Below, piece by piece: positions 18,461 to 26,861 of a DNA stretch of 64,000 nt; the stretch's first letter is position 1, and each line of letters opens with the position of its first letter. A program made the position numbers and the translations under genes. The stretch covers positions 1,364,001 to 1,428,000 of the forward strand of contig NZ_JANHDH010000001.1 of the NCBI RefSeq assembly GCF_026616195.1, written 5' to 3'. This DNA is from Haloarchaeobius amylolyticus (lineage in GTDB: Archaea > Halobacteriota > Halobacteria > Halobacteriales > Natrialbaceae). The notes beneath the pieces are model-generated. The model was not told the DNA's origin and ran no database searches. It saw only the letters and a program-made list of their open reading frames with translations.

Positions 18461-19522
18461 GTGTCTGGCACAGACGACGGAGACAGCGACCCGCAGCCGA
18501 GTGACAAACTTCGCCGCCGCGTCGACGAGAGCACCCTGAAGCTCCGGTTGCTCATGGACGCCGACCGGCTGGTCGTCGCCGCCGGGCTCGTCGGCTTCGT
18601 CTTCGTGTCCATCGTGGTCGTCGGTATCGCACATCCGACAGACGCCGCCGCGTTGCTCTCCGACGGCGACCCCACCGAGACACTGTTCCAGGCGTTCGTC
18701 ACCGCCATCATCACCGGCGTCACCCTGGTGCTGACGCTCAACCAGCTGGTCCTCTCGCAGGAACTCGGGGCGGTGGGTGACCAGCGCGACCGGATGGAGG
18801 GCGCGATGACCTTCCGCGAGGACGTCCGCGAGGTCGTCACGGAGCCGGTCGCGCCGGCCGAGCCATCGGCACTCCTCCGGACGCTGGTGCTGACCTCGCG
18901 CGACCACGCCCAGGACCTCCGGGACGCCATCGCGGACGACGACGAGGAGGCGGTGCGCGACATGGTCGACGAACTCACCGACAGCCTCATCCAGAACGCA
19001 GAGGACGTCGCGAGCGACCTCGAAGGGTCGACCTTCGGCGAGTTCGACGTGGTGTTCGCGGCGCTCGACTACAACTACTCGTGGAAGATCCACGTCGCAC
19101 GGCGCCTCCGTGCCGAACACGGCGACGAACTCTCCGAGGAGGCACTGGAGCGGCTCGACGCCCTGGAGAACGTGCTCTCGCTGTACGGTCCCGCCCGCGA
19201 GCACGTGAAGACGCTCTACTTCCAGTGGGAGCTGGTCGACCTCTCGCGGGCCATCACGTACGCCGCCATCCCCGCGCTGGTCAACACGACCGCGATGCTC
19301 GTCTTCTTCGACGCCGACGCGGCGCTGTTCGCGGGCCAGACCCTCGGCGTGAGCAACGTCCTGCTCGTGCTGGCGGTGGCGGTGGCCATCTCGGTGGTCC
19401 CGTTCGCGCTCATGCTCTCGTACGTGGCCCGCATCGCGACGGTGACGAAGCGGACGCTCTCCATCGGTCCGTTCATCCTGCGCGAGACCGACCGGTCGAC
19501 CGAACCGGACACCGACAAGTAG
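18461..19522 (+). CDS. Uncharacterised four-helix membrane protein
   Basis: A 353-residue haloarchaeal membrane protein of unknown role. Two helices lie near the N-terminus (VVAAGLVGFVFVSIVVVGIA and FVTAIITGVTLVLTLNQLVL), then an acidic cytoplasmic domain of about 180 residues with helical pairs, then two more helices (TYAAIPALVNTTAMLVFF and NVLLVLAVAVAISVVPFALM). This layout resembles a sensory or channel-like scaffold, but no family motif is visible. Start is GTG at 18461, with a T-rich box about 30 bases upstream. Confidence 0.75.
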   Translation: MSGTDDGDSDPQPSDKLRRRVDESTLKLRLLMDADRLVVAAGLVGFVFVSIVVVGIAHPTDAAALLSDGDPTETLFQAFVTAIITGVTLVLTLNQLVLSQELGAVGDQRDRMEGAMTFREDVREVVTEPVAPAEPSALLRTLVLTSRDHAQDLRDAIADDDEEAVRDMVDELTDSLIQNAEDVASDLEGSTFGEFDVVFAALDYNYSWKIHVARRLRAEHGDELSEEALERLDALENVLSLYGPAREHVKTLYFQWELVDLSRAITYAAIPALVNTTAMLVFFDADAALFAGQTLGVSNVLLVLAVAVAISVVPFALMLSYVARIATVTKRTLSIGPFILRETDRSTEPDTDK

Positions 19523-19525
19523 CCC

Positions 19526-19984
19526 TCAGGCGCTCGCGCGCCGCACCGCCCGCCGGAGTTCGTTCGCCCGCTCTCTTGTACACGAGCCACGGGCGCGCCA
19601 CCGGACCGTCCCGTCGGGGGCGAGCAACAGCGCGTGGACGGTGTCGACGCTCCGGATGCCGAGTGCCTGCCGGAAGCGCGACACGTCGACGTAGAGGCGG
19701 ATGGTGCGGGCGCGCTGGGTGGCGTCGGGGACGCCCTCCGAGAGCCCGCCCGGCAGGACCGACTTCACCAGCCGGTGCCGGTGCGAGAGCGTGGGCAGTT
19801 CGTAGTACTCGAACCCGGGATACCGCCCCTGGAGCTGTTTCGCCGCCCGCAGCCACGACTCGACGGCGGGCTGGTGCCAGCGCTGGAAGGAGACGACGGC
19901 GAGCGTCGGGTCCCCCGCGAAGTCCGCCGGTAGCTCGAAGTGGTCCCCCTCCAGGTTCTCGCCCGACACCGACGGGAAGCGCAT
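19526..19984 (-). CDS. Thioredoxin-fold-like protein resembling ATP10
   Basis: A 152-residue cytoplasmic protein (MRFPSVSGENLEGDHFELP). The pattern LAVVSFQRWHQPAVESWLRA, then FEYYELPTLSHRHRLVKS, then a final strand with HALLLAPDGTVRWRARG is that of peroxiredoxin/thioredoxin-like folds, most like the ATP10 family of ATP-synthase assembly factors. The catalytic CxxC is absent; the equivalent place reads QRWHQ. So any redox role is unlikely, and the assignment is a fold guess. It ends 3 bases from the convergent membrane-protein gene. Confidence 0.6.
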   Translation of the reverse strand: MRFPSVSGENLEGDHFELPADFAGDPTLAVVSFQRWHQPAVESWLRAAKQLQGRYPGFEYYELPTLSHRHRLVKSVLPGGLSEGVPDATQRARTIRLYVDVSRFRQALGIRSVDTVHALLLAPDGTVRWRARGSCTRERANELRRAVRRASA

Positions 19985-20057
19985 GTACCCGGTACGCGCC
20001 CGAGCCTCCAAAACCCGTCGTCGGCACCCTTTTGCCCCGGCCCGGCAAGGTGTCGAC

Positions 20058-21752
20058 ATGCGCCTGCTGTGCATCCACGCCGCCCGCCTCGGGTTCGAGG
20101 GGGGCGCGCCGGCCACCGAGGCCGCGAAGGCCCGCGGGCCGCCGGCGCCCGCCGACCTGTCGGACTGTCTCGTCGTCTCCCTGACCGTCGAACCCGGCGA
20201 CGAGGCCGTAGGGGTGGCCGCCGAGGCCGCCGCCGAGATACGGCAGACGGCCGCCCGGCTGAACACGGACTCCCTCGCCCTCCTCCCGACCGAGCACCTG
20301 AGCGACGCGCCGGCCGCCGGCGAGGCCGTCGACGAGGTGCTGGCCGCCGTGGCGGACGCCCTCGCCACCGACCACTCGGTCACCCGCGCCCCGACCGACT
20401 GGTTCCTCGCGCTCGACCTGGCGTCGAAGGGCCACCCCCACGCAGTCCGGTCGGTCCACGTCACGCCGGCCGACGTGCCCCCCGACGCCGGCCGGGGCGA
20501 GCGCGAGTGGACCGTGCTGACGCCCGACGGCCAGCGACTCGACCCGGTGGGCGACCAGAATCAGCTCCCGGCATCGCTGGCCGCACTCGTCCGACACGAT
20601 ATCGAGGGCGAGGAACCGGCCGCCGCCGGGGAGCCGTCCCTCGACGACCTCCTGCGCGACCGGGGGTTCGCGGCGGGAGACACCGCCGGGGAGGAGCCGG
20701 AATCGCTCCACTACTCGCCGGCCGGCACCCTCGTCAGGGAGTCGATCCGCGCCGTCGTCGACGACCTCGCGGCGGCCGTCGGTGCGACCCCGGTCGAGTC
20801 GGCCGGTGGGAGTGCGACCCCAGCCGGTTCCGGGGACCGAGCCGCCGCCGCGGCCCTTCGGAACTGGACGCCGGGTCCGGAGCCCCGGCACCTGTTCGAG
20901 ACGCGGACCGACGAGCCGGCGGCGGCCAGCCACCGGCCCTTCCGCGGCCAGCGTGGCGCGACGATACCGACGCTCACCAGCGCGACCAGCGACGACGCCG
21001 CGGCCAGAGACGTGTTCGTCGCACACGCCGGCCGCGCCGTCGCGGCCCACGAGAGCCTCGACCTCGCGCCGGTCGCCACGGTCCGCACCAGCCGGACCGT
21101 TCACGACGCCCACGCGGACTGGTTCGGCTCCCTCGCGGCGAGCCTCGACCAGCCCGTCCTCCTCGACCTGCACGACGGCGACGGGCCCGGGTGGCTGGTG
21201 CGCCTCGACCTCGCGGTCGTGGCGGGGGAGCGCGCACCGGTCCCGACGGGGTCGGTGAAACTCGAATCGCTGTCGGAGGACGAGGCCGACGGCGAATCCA
21301 CCGTGGTTCACTGCGAGCCGGTCGGGAGCCTCGACGCCGCGATGGCCGCCCTGCTGGCGCGTGGTGCGGCGAGGGCCCACCCACGGCTCCCGACGTGGCT
21401 CTCGCCCACGCAGGTCCGGTTCGTCCCCATCGAGGGCGAGCACGTCGCGTACTGCGTGGAACTGGCGGACCGGGTCGCCGCCGGTGGCGGCCGGGTCGAC
21501 GTCGACGACCGGACCGCCGATACGGTCGGGCGTCGCCTCGCCGACGCGGAGGCGGACTGGGTCCCCTACGTCGTGGTCGTCGGGGACCGCGAGGTCGACG
21601 GTGCGCCGCTGAAGGTGCAGGTTCGGGCGACCGGCCGCGAGACGGTGTTGACCGTCAGTGAACTGGCCGGGCGCGTCCGTGACGAACTCGCGGACGTGCC
21701 GGCGGTCGACTGGTCGTTGCCCCGGTTCGTCTCGCGGCAGGGCCTACCGTAG
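20058..21752 (+). CDS. Threonyl-tRNA synthetase-like protein with editing-type and anticodon-binding domains but no catalytic core
   Basis: The 564 residues start MRLLCIHAARLGFEGG like the archaeal ThrRS N-terminal editing domain, which hydrolyses Ser-tRNA(Thr). Domain landmarks include TEHLSD (His80) and KGHP (124-127). The invariant lysine of the APFGWYK motif is replaced (APTDWFL, Leu117). Residues about 445-564 match the class II anticodon-binding domain (PTWLSPTQVRFVPIEG, DDRTADTVGRRLADAEADW, VPYVVVVGD). Between them, the class II motifs 2 and 3 needed for aminoacylation are not recognisable. It is not a normal ThrRS; it may bind tRNA as a factor or be a decayed paralog. It overlaps the convergent gene by nine bases. 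Confidence 0.8.
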   Translation: MRLLCIHAARLGFEGGAPATEAAKARGPPAPADLSDCLVVSLTVEPGDEAVGVAAEAAAEIRQTAARLNTDSLALLPTEHLSDAPAAGEAVDEVLAAVADALATDHSVTRAPTDWFLALDLASKGHPHAVRSVHVTPADVPPDAGRGEREWTVLTPDGQRLDPVGDQNQLPASLAALVRHDIEGEEPAAAGEPSLDDLLRDRGFAAGDTAGEEPESLHYSPAGTLVRESIRAVVDDLAAAVGATPVESAGGSATPAGSGDRAAAAALRNWTPGPEPRHLFETRTDEPAAASHRPFRGQRGATIPTLTSATSDDAAARDVFVAHAGRAVAAHESLDLAPVATVRTSRTVHDAHADWFGSLAASLDQPVLLDLHDGDGPGWLVRLDLAVVAGERAPVPTGSVKLESLSEDEADGESTVVHCEPVGSLDAAMAALLARGAARAHPRLPTWLSPTQVRFVPIEGEHVAYCVELADRVAAGGGRVDVDDRTADTVGRRLADAEADWVPYVVVVGDREVDGAPLKVQVRATGRETVLTVSELAGRVRDELADVPAVDWSLPRFVSRQGLP

Positions 21753-22769
21753 CCCGATTCCGGGCTGGTCGTCGAGGTCGATGGTGCCACCGGCGCGGAC
21801 CGGCCCGTCGTAGGGGTCGGCGTCGTCGGCGAGCAGGAGGGAACCGTCGAGGTCCACGTAGTCACAGAGTGGCGCGAGCTGGCCGCCCGCGGAGATGGCC
21901 GCGTCCGACTCGATCATGCAGCCGAGCATGACCTCGAGGCCGTGAGCGCGGGCGGTGTGGATCATCCGCTTCGCCTCGACCAGCCCGCCGCACTTCATCA
22001 GTTTGAGGACGACCACGTCGGCACGGTCCGCGACCTGTGGTACGTCGGCGAGGTCGACACAGGACTCGTCGACCGCGATGGGCAGGGGCGAGTGCTCGTA
22101 GACGTAGCGCAGGCCCTCGGGGTCCTCGGCGGGGACCGGCTGCTCGACGAACTCCACGTCGTAGTCGGCGAGCCAGCCGGCGTTCTCGACCGCCTCCTTC
22201 GGCGTCCACGCCTCGTTCGCGTCCACCCGGATGGTCGCCTCGGGCGCGGCATCGGCCACGGCGGCGATGCGGGCGCGGTCGTCGTCGGTCCCGACCTTCA
22301 CCTTCAGGATGCCGTACCCCGAATCGGCGGCCCTGGCTGCCTTCTCCCCCATCGTCTCGGGGTCGGCGATACCGACCGTGTAGGAGGTCTCGGGTGCGGC
22401 GGCCGGGTCGAGGCCCCAGTAGCGCCACAGGGGCAGGTCGGTCTGCTTGCCGACGAGGTCGTGCAGCGCGATGGAGACGGCGGTCCGGGCGGCGGGGTTC
22501 CCCCGGATGGCCTCGCGGAGGTCGCGCTCGATGGCCGCGACCCGGAACGGGTCGTCGATGGCTTCGAGGTCGGGTCGCAGGCCCGAGAGCACCGCCTCGA
22601 CCGTGTCGGCCGTCTCGCCGTAGTGGCGCGAGGGGGCGGCCGCGCCGACCCCTTCGTGTTCCCCGTCAGAGAGCCGGACGACCACGTTCTCGGCTTCGTC
22701 CTGCGAGCCACGGGAGATGGTGAACGTCTCCGCGAGTGGCAGGGAGACGCGCTCGATGGCGACGTTCAT
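21744..22769 (-). CDS. dgcA: Enolase-superfamily epimerase/racemase, probable N-acetyl-D-glutamate racemase DgcA
   Basis: A 341-residue mandelate-racemase/dipeptide-epimerase type enzyme. The two catalytic lysines fall in LKVKVG (second K) and VVLKLMKCGG. Metal ligands are in IRVDANEAW (Asp), VEFVEQPV (Glu) and IAVDESC (Asp). On its own it would be called an L-Ala-D/L-Glu epimerase. The ATGA overlap with a dgcN-type gene makes the published DgcN-DgcA D-glutamate pathway more likely, in which it turns N-acetyl-D-glutamate into the L form. The stop shares the palindrome CTACCGTAG with the convergent gene. Confidence 0.85.
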   Translation of the reverse strand: MNVAIERVSLPLAETFTISRGSQDEAENVVVRLSDGEHEGVGAAAPSRHYGETADTVEAVLSGLRPDLEAIDDPFRVAAIERDLREAIRGNPAARTAVSIALHDLVGKQTDLPLWRYWGLDPAAAPETSYTVGIADPETMGEKAARAADSGYGILKVKVGTDDDRARIAAVADAAPEATIRVDANEAWTPKEAVENAGWLADYDVEFVEQPVPAEDPEGLRYVYEHSPLPIAVDESCVDLADVPQVADRADVVVLKLMKCGGLVEAKRMIHTARAHGLEVMLGCMIESDAAISAGGQLAPLCDYVDLDGSLLLADDADPYDGPVRAGGTIDLDDQPGIGLR

Positions 22770-23779
22770 AGAATCGCCTCCAGCAGGTCGTCGGCGTCGA
22801 ACCGGACGAGGTCGGCCGCGGGCGCGTCGATGGCGTCGGCGAAGTCGGCGAGGGCCTCGCTGGCGTCCTCGTCGGAGTCGATGCTCGACGTGTTGAGTGC
22901 GCCACCGACGACCTCGGTCTCGTGGACCGGCGCGGCGAGCGACTCGTAGAGGTCGACGTAGGTGTCGAGGGCCTGCAGGGGATAGTCCTCGTAGCCGTGG
23001 ACGACCTCGCGCCCGGCGTCGTGACAGAGGACGAGTTTGTCGGCCTGCGCGCCGTGGAGGATGCCGCAGGTGACGGCGGAGTACGCCGGGTGCGTGATGG
23101 CGCCCTGGCCCTCGACGAACAGGTAGTCGTGGTCGTCGCCCTTCTCGAGTATCATCTCCTCGACCGCGCCCGCGGTGAAGTCGCTGACGACGCGGTCGAC
23201 GGGGTTGCCCCACCCCTCGATCATGATGCCGGTCTGACCCGTCGGGATGACGGCCGCGTCGTGACCGGCCGCGCGGGCGGCCTCGCAGAGTTCCATCGTC
23301 GCGGTCATCTTCCCGACCGAGCAGTCCGAGCCGACCGTGAGGACGACCTCGGCGTCGACCTCGCCGGCGACGCCCTGGGCGACCGTCAGGTCCGGGTCGG
23401 GCTTGCGCACGTCCCAGATGTCACAGTCGTGTTCGGCCGCGAGGCTCGCGAACTCCTCGTCGTTTTCGAGGAAGTAGTGCAGGCCCGAGACGAGGTCGCA
23501 GCCACGCGAGAGCGCGGTCCGGACGTCGTCGCGCCACGTCTCGTCGAAGCCACCGCCGATGGGGGCGATACCGATGACCAGCGCGTCGCAGTCGGGTGCG
23601 TCGGCCATCGAGGCGACGATGGGGGCGTCCTGGACGTCGTCGACGAAGTCAGAGACCCGCGAGCCGGCCTCGTCGCGGTCGAGGACGGCGACGACCTCGT
23701 CGTCCGAATAGCGCAACAGCCCGAGTGCGGTCTTCGCGCGGTCGGGGAACTTCTCGTGGGCGAGGATGGCGATACGCAT
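22766..23779 (-). CDS. dgcN: DUF1611-family protein, probable D-glutamate N-acetyltransferase DgcN
   Basis: A 337-residue protein with a Rossmann-like N-terminal half (MRIAILAHEKFPDRAKTALG, ALVIGIAPIGGGF) and a P-loop-like C-terminal half (LTVGSDCSVGKMTATMELCE, then PTGQTGIMIEGWG). This is the DUF1611 architecture. Members named DgcN acetylate D-glutamate with acetyl-CoA in marine bacteria and halophilic archaea. The last four bases overlap the start of the epimerase gene (ATGA). Together they should feed D-glutamate, by way of N-acetyl-L-glutamate, into central metabolism. Confidence 0.82.
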   Translation of the reverse strand: MRIAILAHEKFPDRAKTALGLLRYSDDEVVAVLDRDEAGSRVSDFVDDVQDAPIVASMADAPDCDALVIGIAPIGGGFDETWRDDVRTALSRGCDLVSGLHYFLENDEEFASLAAEHDCDIWDVRKPDPDLTVAQGVAGEVDAEVVLTVGSDCSVGKMTATMELCEAARAAGHDAAVIPTGQTGIMIEGWGNPVDRVVSDFTAGAVEEMILEKGDDHDYLFVEGQGAITHPAYSAVTCGILHGAQADKLVLCHDAGREVVHGYEDYPLQALDTYVDLYESLAAPVHETEVVGGALNTSSIDSDEDASEALADFADAIDAPAADLVRFDADDLLEAIL

Positions 23780-23810
23780 GCCCGCCGGTTCCCCGTGCGG
23801 GGAAAAAAGG

Positions 23811-24110
23811 CTACCTCCTCCGGGCCGCCTCGTAGCTCCGCCGCAGGTACGGCTCGGCCACGTCGAGGTCGGCCAGCGAGACGACCGCCCACCGGGCCAC
23901 GGTGAGGCCGTCGGTGACGAAGGGTTCGACCGGCGCCCGCGAGGCGAGTTCCTCGCGCCCGGCCTCGGTGAGGTTCGTGATGACGAGGCGGTCCGCGTCG
24001 ACGAGCGCGAACAGGCGGTCCTCGACCGTGAAGGAGGGCAACCCGAACATCCGCCCGGATTCGACACCGTCCCAGGACCCGACCACCGACTCGACGACCT
24101 CGATGGTCAT
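23811..24110 (-). CDS. Small TfoX-N-like protein
   Basis: A 99-residue single-domain protein. The segment GRMFGLPSFTVEDRLFALVD matches the core strand pair of TfoX N-terminal/YjbR-like domains, and the C-terminal helix (YLRRSYEAARRR) is strongly basic, unusual for this proteome. In bacteria TfoX affects competence gene expression, but stand-alone archaeal copies have no known role. It lies 31 bases downstream of dgcN and may share no transcript with it. Confidence 0.6.
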   Translation of the reverse strand: MTIEVVESVVGSWDGVESGRMFGLPSFTVEDRLFALVDADRLVITNLTEAGREELASRAPVEPFVTDGLTVARWAVVSLADLDVAEPYLRRSYEAARRR

Positions 24111-24194
24111 CGTCCCCCTCCCGTGGCACTACGACCCATACTACCCCTACGGGTCGATTCCTCTTGGCTGTTTCAGGGGGGAGGGATGGCCGAA

Positions 24195-24203
24195 AGAAAT
24201 TAA
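24195..24203 (+). promoter_or_regulatory. TATA box of the 7TM histidine kinase gene
   Basis: AGAAATTAA centred about 29 bases before the ATG at 24228, in a 117-base divergent intergenic region. The region also holds a 6-base inverted repeat CGACCC/GGGTCG at 24132-24137 and 24151-24156. Confidence 0.6.
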
Positions 24204-24227
24204 CCAGCGGGCCTGACAGATACTGGC

Positions 24228-25925
24228 ATGCTCCCGGGTGCCCTCTTCGCCGCGCCAGTGACGATTCTCGGCGGCTGTGCCGTGGCGATGGTCGCACTCG
24301 GGGCCCTCGCCTTCCGGCGCCGGGACGCCCCGGGAACGGCCGCCTTCGGCGCCCTCACGCTCGCTATCGCCTTCTACACCGCGACGTACGCCGTCGCCCT
24401 CTCGACGCCGGTGACGGCCCCGACCGCCCGCGTGTTCTGGGAGCGCGTCATGTGGTTCGGTATCGCGGTCATCCCCGTCACATGGTTCGTCTTCGCGGTC
24501 GAGTACACCGGGCACGAACGGTGGCTGGACCGGCGCCTCCTCGCGGTGGTCTGCATCGTCCCGGTCGCGGGCCTCCTCGTCCTCTGGGTGGACCCGGTCC
24601 CGACGCTCTGGCGCAGCTACGACGTCGTCAGCCGGAACGGCCTCACACTCGTCGACCAGGAGTACACGCCACTGTTCTGGACGATGTACGTCTACGAACT
24701 CGTCCTCATGCTCACCGGCACCGGCCTGCTCGTCCGCCACGGCATCGTCGCCGACGAGGTCTACCGGGACCAGACCGCCGCGTTCGTCGTCGGTGCCGGC
24801 GTCCCCGCCGCGGCCAACCTGCTCTCGATATTCGGGTACGCCCCCTACCAGGGGCTCGACCTGACGCCGTACGCCTTCGCGGTCACCGGGCTGGCGTTCG
24901 GCGTCGCCATCTTCCGCCACGAGGGCTTCGAGTGGGTCCCGGCCTCGCGCCGGCTCGGCCAGCAGGCGATGGTCGAGAACATGACCGAGGCCGTCGTCCT
25001 CGTCGACCACGACGACCGCGTCGTCGACGTGAACCCGGCGGCTCGCGAGCGACTCTTCTCCGGCGGGCGGGACGTGACCGGCGAACAGCTCCGCGACGTG
25101 CTCCCCGCCGTCGCCGCCCGCCCCGACGGTGGGACCACCCAGCACCAGACCGAGGTCGACGACCGGGTGTACGAGGTGAAGGCCTCCCCGGTGACCGACC
25201 ACCGGGACCGGGAACTCGGCCGGGTGCTCGTGCTGACCGACGTGACCGAGCGCCACCGCCGCGACAAGCGCCTGTCGGTGCTCAACCGCGTCCTCCGGCA
25301 CAACGTCCGCAACGACGTGACCATCGTCGACGGCTACGCCCAGCTCATCGCGGACCAGGCCGGCGACGAGGACCTCTCGGCGGTCGCGAACGACATCCGC
25401 GACGTGGCGACGGACATCGTCGGTATCTCCAGGCGGGCGCGGGAGCTCCAGCTCGTCCTCGACGCGGACGGGGAGCGCGTGGGCGACCTCGCCAGCAGGC
25501 TGACGACGACCGTCTCGGGGGTCAGGTCCCGGTACCCCGCGGTGGCCATCGACACCGACCTGCCGGCGCGCGCGGTGGTCCCCCGTCCCGGCGTCTGCGA
25601 GACGGTCGTCGAGAACCTGCTCGTCAACGCCGCCGAACACAACGAGGGCGAGGACCAGCGCATCTCCCTGACCGCCGAACACGACGGCGAGGACCTGCTC
25701 GTCGTCGTCGCCGACGACGGGCCCGGCATCCCGGACTCCGAGCGCGCGCCCCTCTCGAACGAGGCGGAGACGCCACTGGACCACGGGAGCGGGCTCGGGC
25801 TGTGGGTCGTCAACTGGGGGACCCAGTCGGTCGGCGGGGACGTGACCTTCGACACCGACGACGACGGGACGGTCGTCACGGTCACCGTCCCCTGCGCCGA
25901 CGGGTGCGAGGCCCCCGAAAAGTGA
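24228..25925 (+). CDS. Sensor histidine kinase with N-terminal 7TM domain
   Basis: A 565-residue membrane kinase. Seven hydrophobic segments fill residues 1-225 (for example TILGGCAVAMVALGALAF and FGIAVIPVTWFVFAVEYTG), matching the HisKA_7TM input module. A PAS-like domain follows (MTEAVVLVDHDDRVVDVNPA). The dimerisation helix is the haloarchaeal variant LNRVLRHNVRNDVTIVDGYA with the phospho-accepting His. ATPase motifs are ENLLVNAAEHNEG, DDGPGIPDSE and GSGLGLWVV. No cognate response regulator is adjacent. The ligand or stimulus is unknown. Confidence 0.92.
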   Translation: MLPGALFAAPVTILGGCAVAMVALGALAFRRRDAPGTAAFGALTLAIAFYTATYAVALSTPVTAPTARVFWERVMWFGIAVIPVTWFVFAVEYTGHERWLDRRLLAVVCIVPVAGLLVLWVDPVPTLWRSYDVVSRNGLTLVDQEYTPLFWTMYVYELVLMLTGTGLLVRHGIVADEVYRDQTAAFVVGAGVPAAANLLSIFGYAPYQGLDLTPYAFAVTGLAFGVAIFRHEGFEWVPASRRLGQQAMVENMTEAVVLVDHDDRVVDVNPAARERLFSGGRDVTGEQLRDVLPAVAARPDGGTTQHQTEVDDRVYEVKASPVTDHRDRELGRVLVLTDVTERHRRDKRLSVLNRVLRHNVRNDVTIVDGYAQLIADQAGDEDLSAVANDIRDVATDIVGISRRARELQLVLDADGERVGDLASRLTTTVSGVRSRYPAVAIDTDLPARAVVPRPGVCETVVENLLVNAAEHNEGEDQRISLTAEHDGEDLLVVVADDGPGIPDSERAPLSNEAETPLDHGSGLGLWVVNWGTQSVGGDVTFDTDDDGTVVTVTVPCADGCEAPEK

Positions 25926-25945
25926 CCGCGCGGCCCGGAGACGAC

Positions 25946-26833
25946 CTACAGCAGGTGTAGGCGGATGGTGAAGAACTCGCGGAAGGCGTCCGCGAGCGCC
26001 TCCTCTGGGTCGCCCGTGGCGTCGACCGCCGCGGTCGCGACCGCCTCGTCGGCGAACTCCCGGACGAGCCGGCGGTCACCGACGACGACGAGCCGGTCCG
26101 CGTCGCGGTCGGCGATGGCGGCCCGACAGTCGTCGAGGTGGTTCTCGATCTGTTCGTCGCGGATGCGCTCGAAGCGCGACTGCGAGAAGCCACCCTTCGA
26201 GTGCTTGCCCTTCACGTCGCTCTCGAACCCGGAGACGGCGACGCGCTCGTCGCCCTCGTAGGTGCCGAGCGCGAACAGGTCGGCGCGGACGAGCGCCAGC
26301 GAGAACCGGCCCGTGGGCTCGAACCACGCGCGGTCGAGCCGGAAGGCGTCGTCCCACTCGCAGAACGCGTCGGGGGCGACGGTGGGCTCGATGGCGGCCT
26401 GCACCAGCCCGGCGTCGTCGGCGTAGCAGAGGCAGGGGGCGGCGCGTTCGAGCAGGGCCGCGCGCTGGCCGAGCTGGTCCGCGGCGGGCTCGGGGACGTC
26501 GTCGGTCACCATCGCCGAGAGCGCGCCCTCGGGGCCGGCCGCGACGCTCTCGAGCCGGGAGAGGACGGCCGAGAGGCGGTCCCCGCGGAGGTCCTCCTGG
26601 CCCCGGTACTCGAGGGCGGCCTCTTCGCCCTCGACCCGGTCGAGTTCGCCCTCCAGCTGGGCGATGCGGTCCTCCAGGCGGTTCACCCGCTCTTCGGCGT
26701 CCTGTCTCGCGGTCGCGGCGTCGGCGCGTCGCTCCTGTTCGGCCTCGAGCTGGTTCTGGAGGCTCTCCTTCTCCGCCTCCAGCTCCTCGATGCGCGTCTT
26801 CAGTTCGGCGCGGCCGAGCAACTCGTCGAGCAT
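25946..26833 (-). CDS. Vms1/VLRF1-like peptidyl-tRNA release factor
   Basis: A 295-residue protein with a coiled-coil N-terminus (residues about 8-75, RIEELEAEKESLQNQLEAEQ) and a C-terminal release-factor fold. The motif KGKHSKGGFSQSRFERIRDE corresponds to the Vms1/ANKZF1 catalytic loop, where a conserved Gln frees nascent chains from peptidyl-tRNA; here the Gln is in GGFSQSR. This matches the archaeal Vms1-like family proposed for ribosome quality control. The start at 26833 (MLDELLGRAE) begins just before the coiled coil; the frame remains open upstream but overlaps low-complexity sequence. Confidence 0.75.
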   Translation of the reverse strand: MLDELLGRAELKTRIEELEAEKESLQNQLEAEQERRADAATARQDAEERVNRLEDRIAQLEGELDRVEGEEAALEYRGQEDLRGDRLSAVLSRLESVAAGPEGALSAMVTDDVPEPAADQLGQRAALLERAAPCLCYADDAGLVQAAIEPTVAPDAFCEWDDAFRLDRAWFEPTGRFSLALVRADLFALGTYEGDERVAVSGFESDVKGKHSKGGFSQSRFERIRDEQIENHLDDCRAAIADRDADRLVVVGDRRLVREFADEAVATAAVDATGDPEEALADAFREFFTIRLHLL

Positions 26834-26861
26834 CGAATAGAAGCGGGCGAGCCGGCCACTT

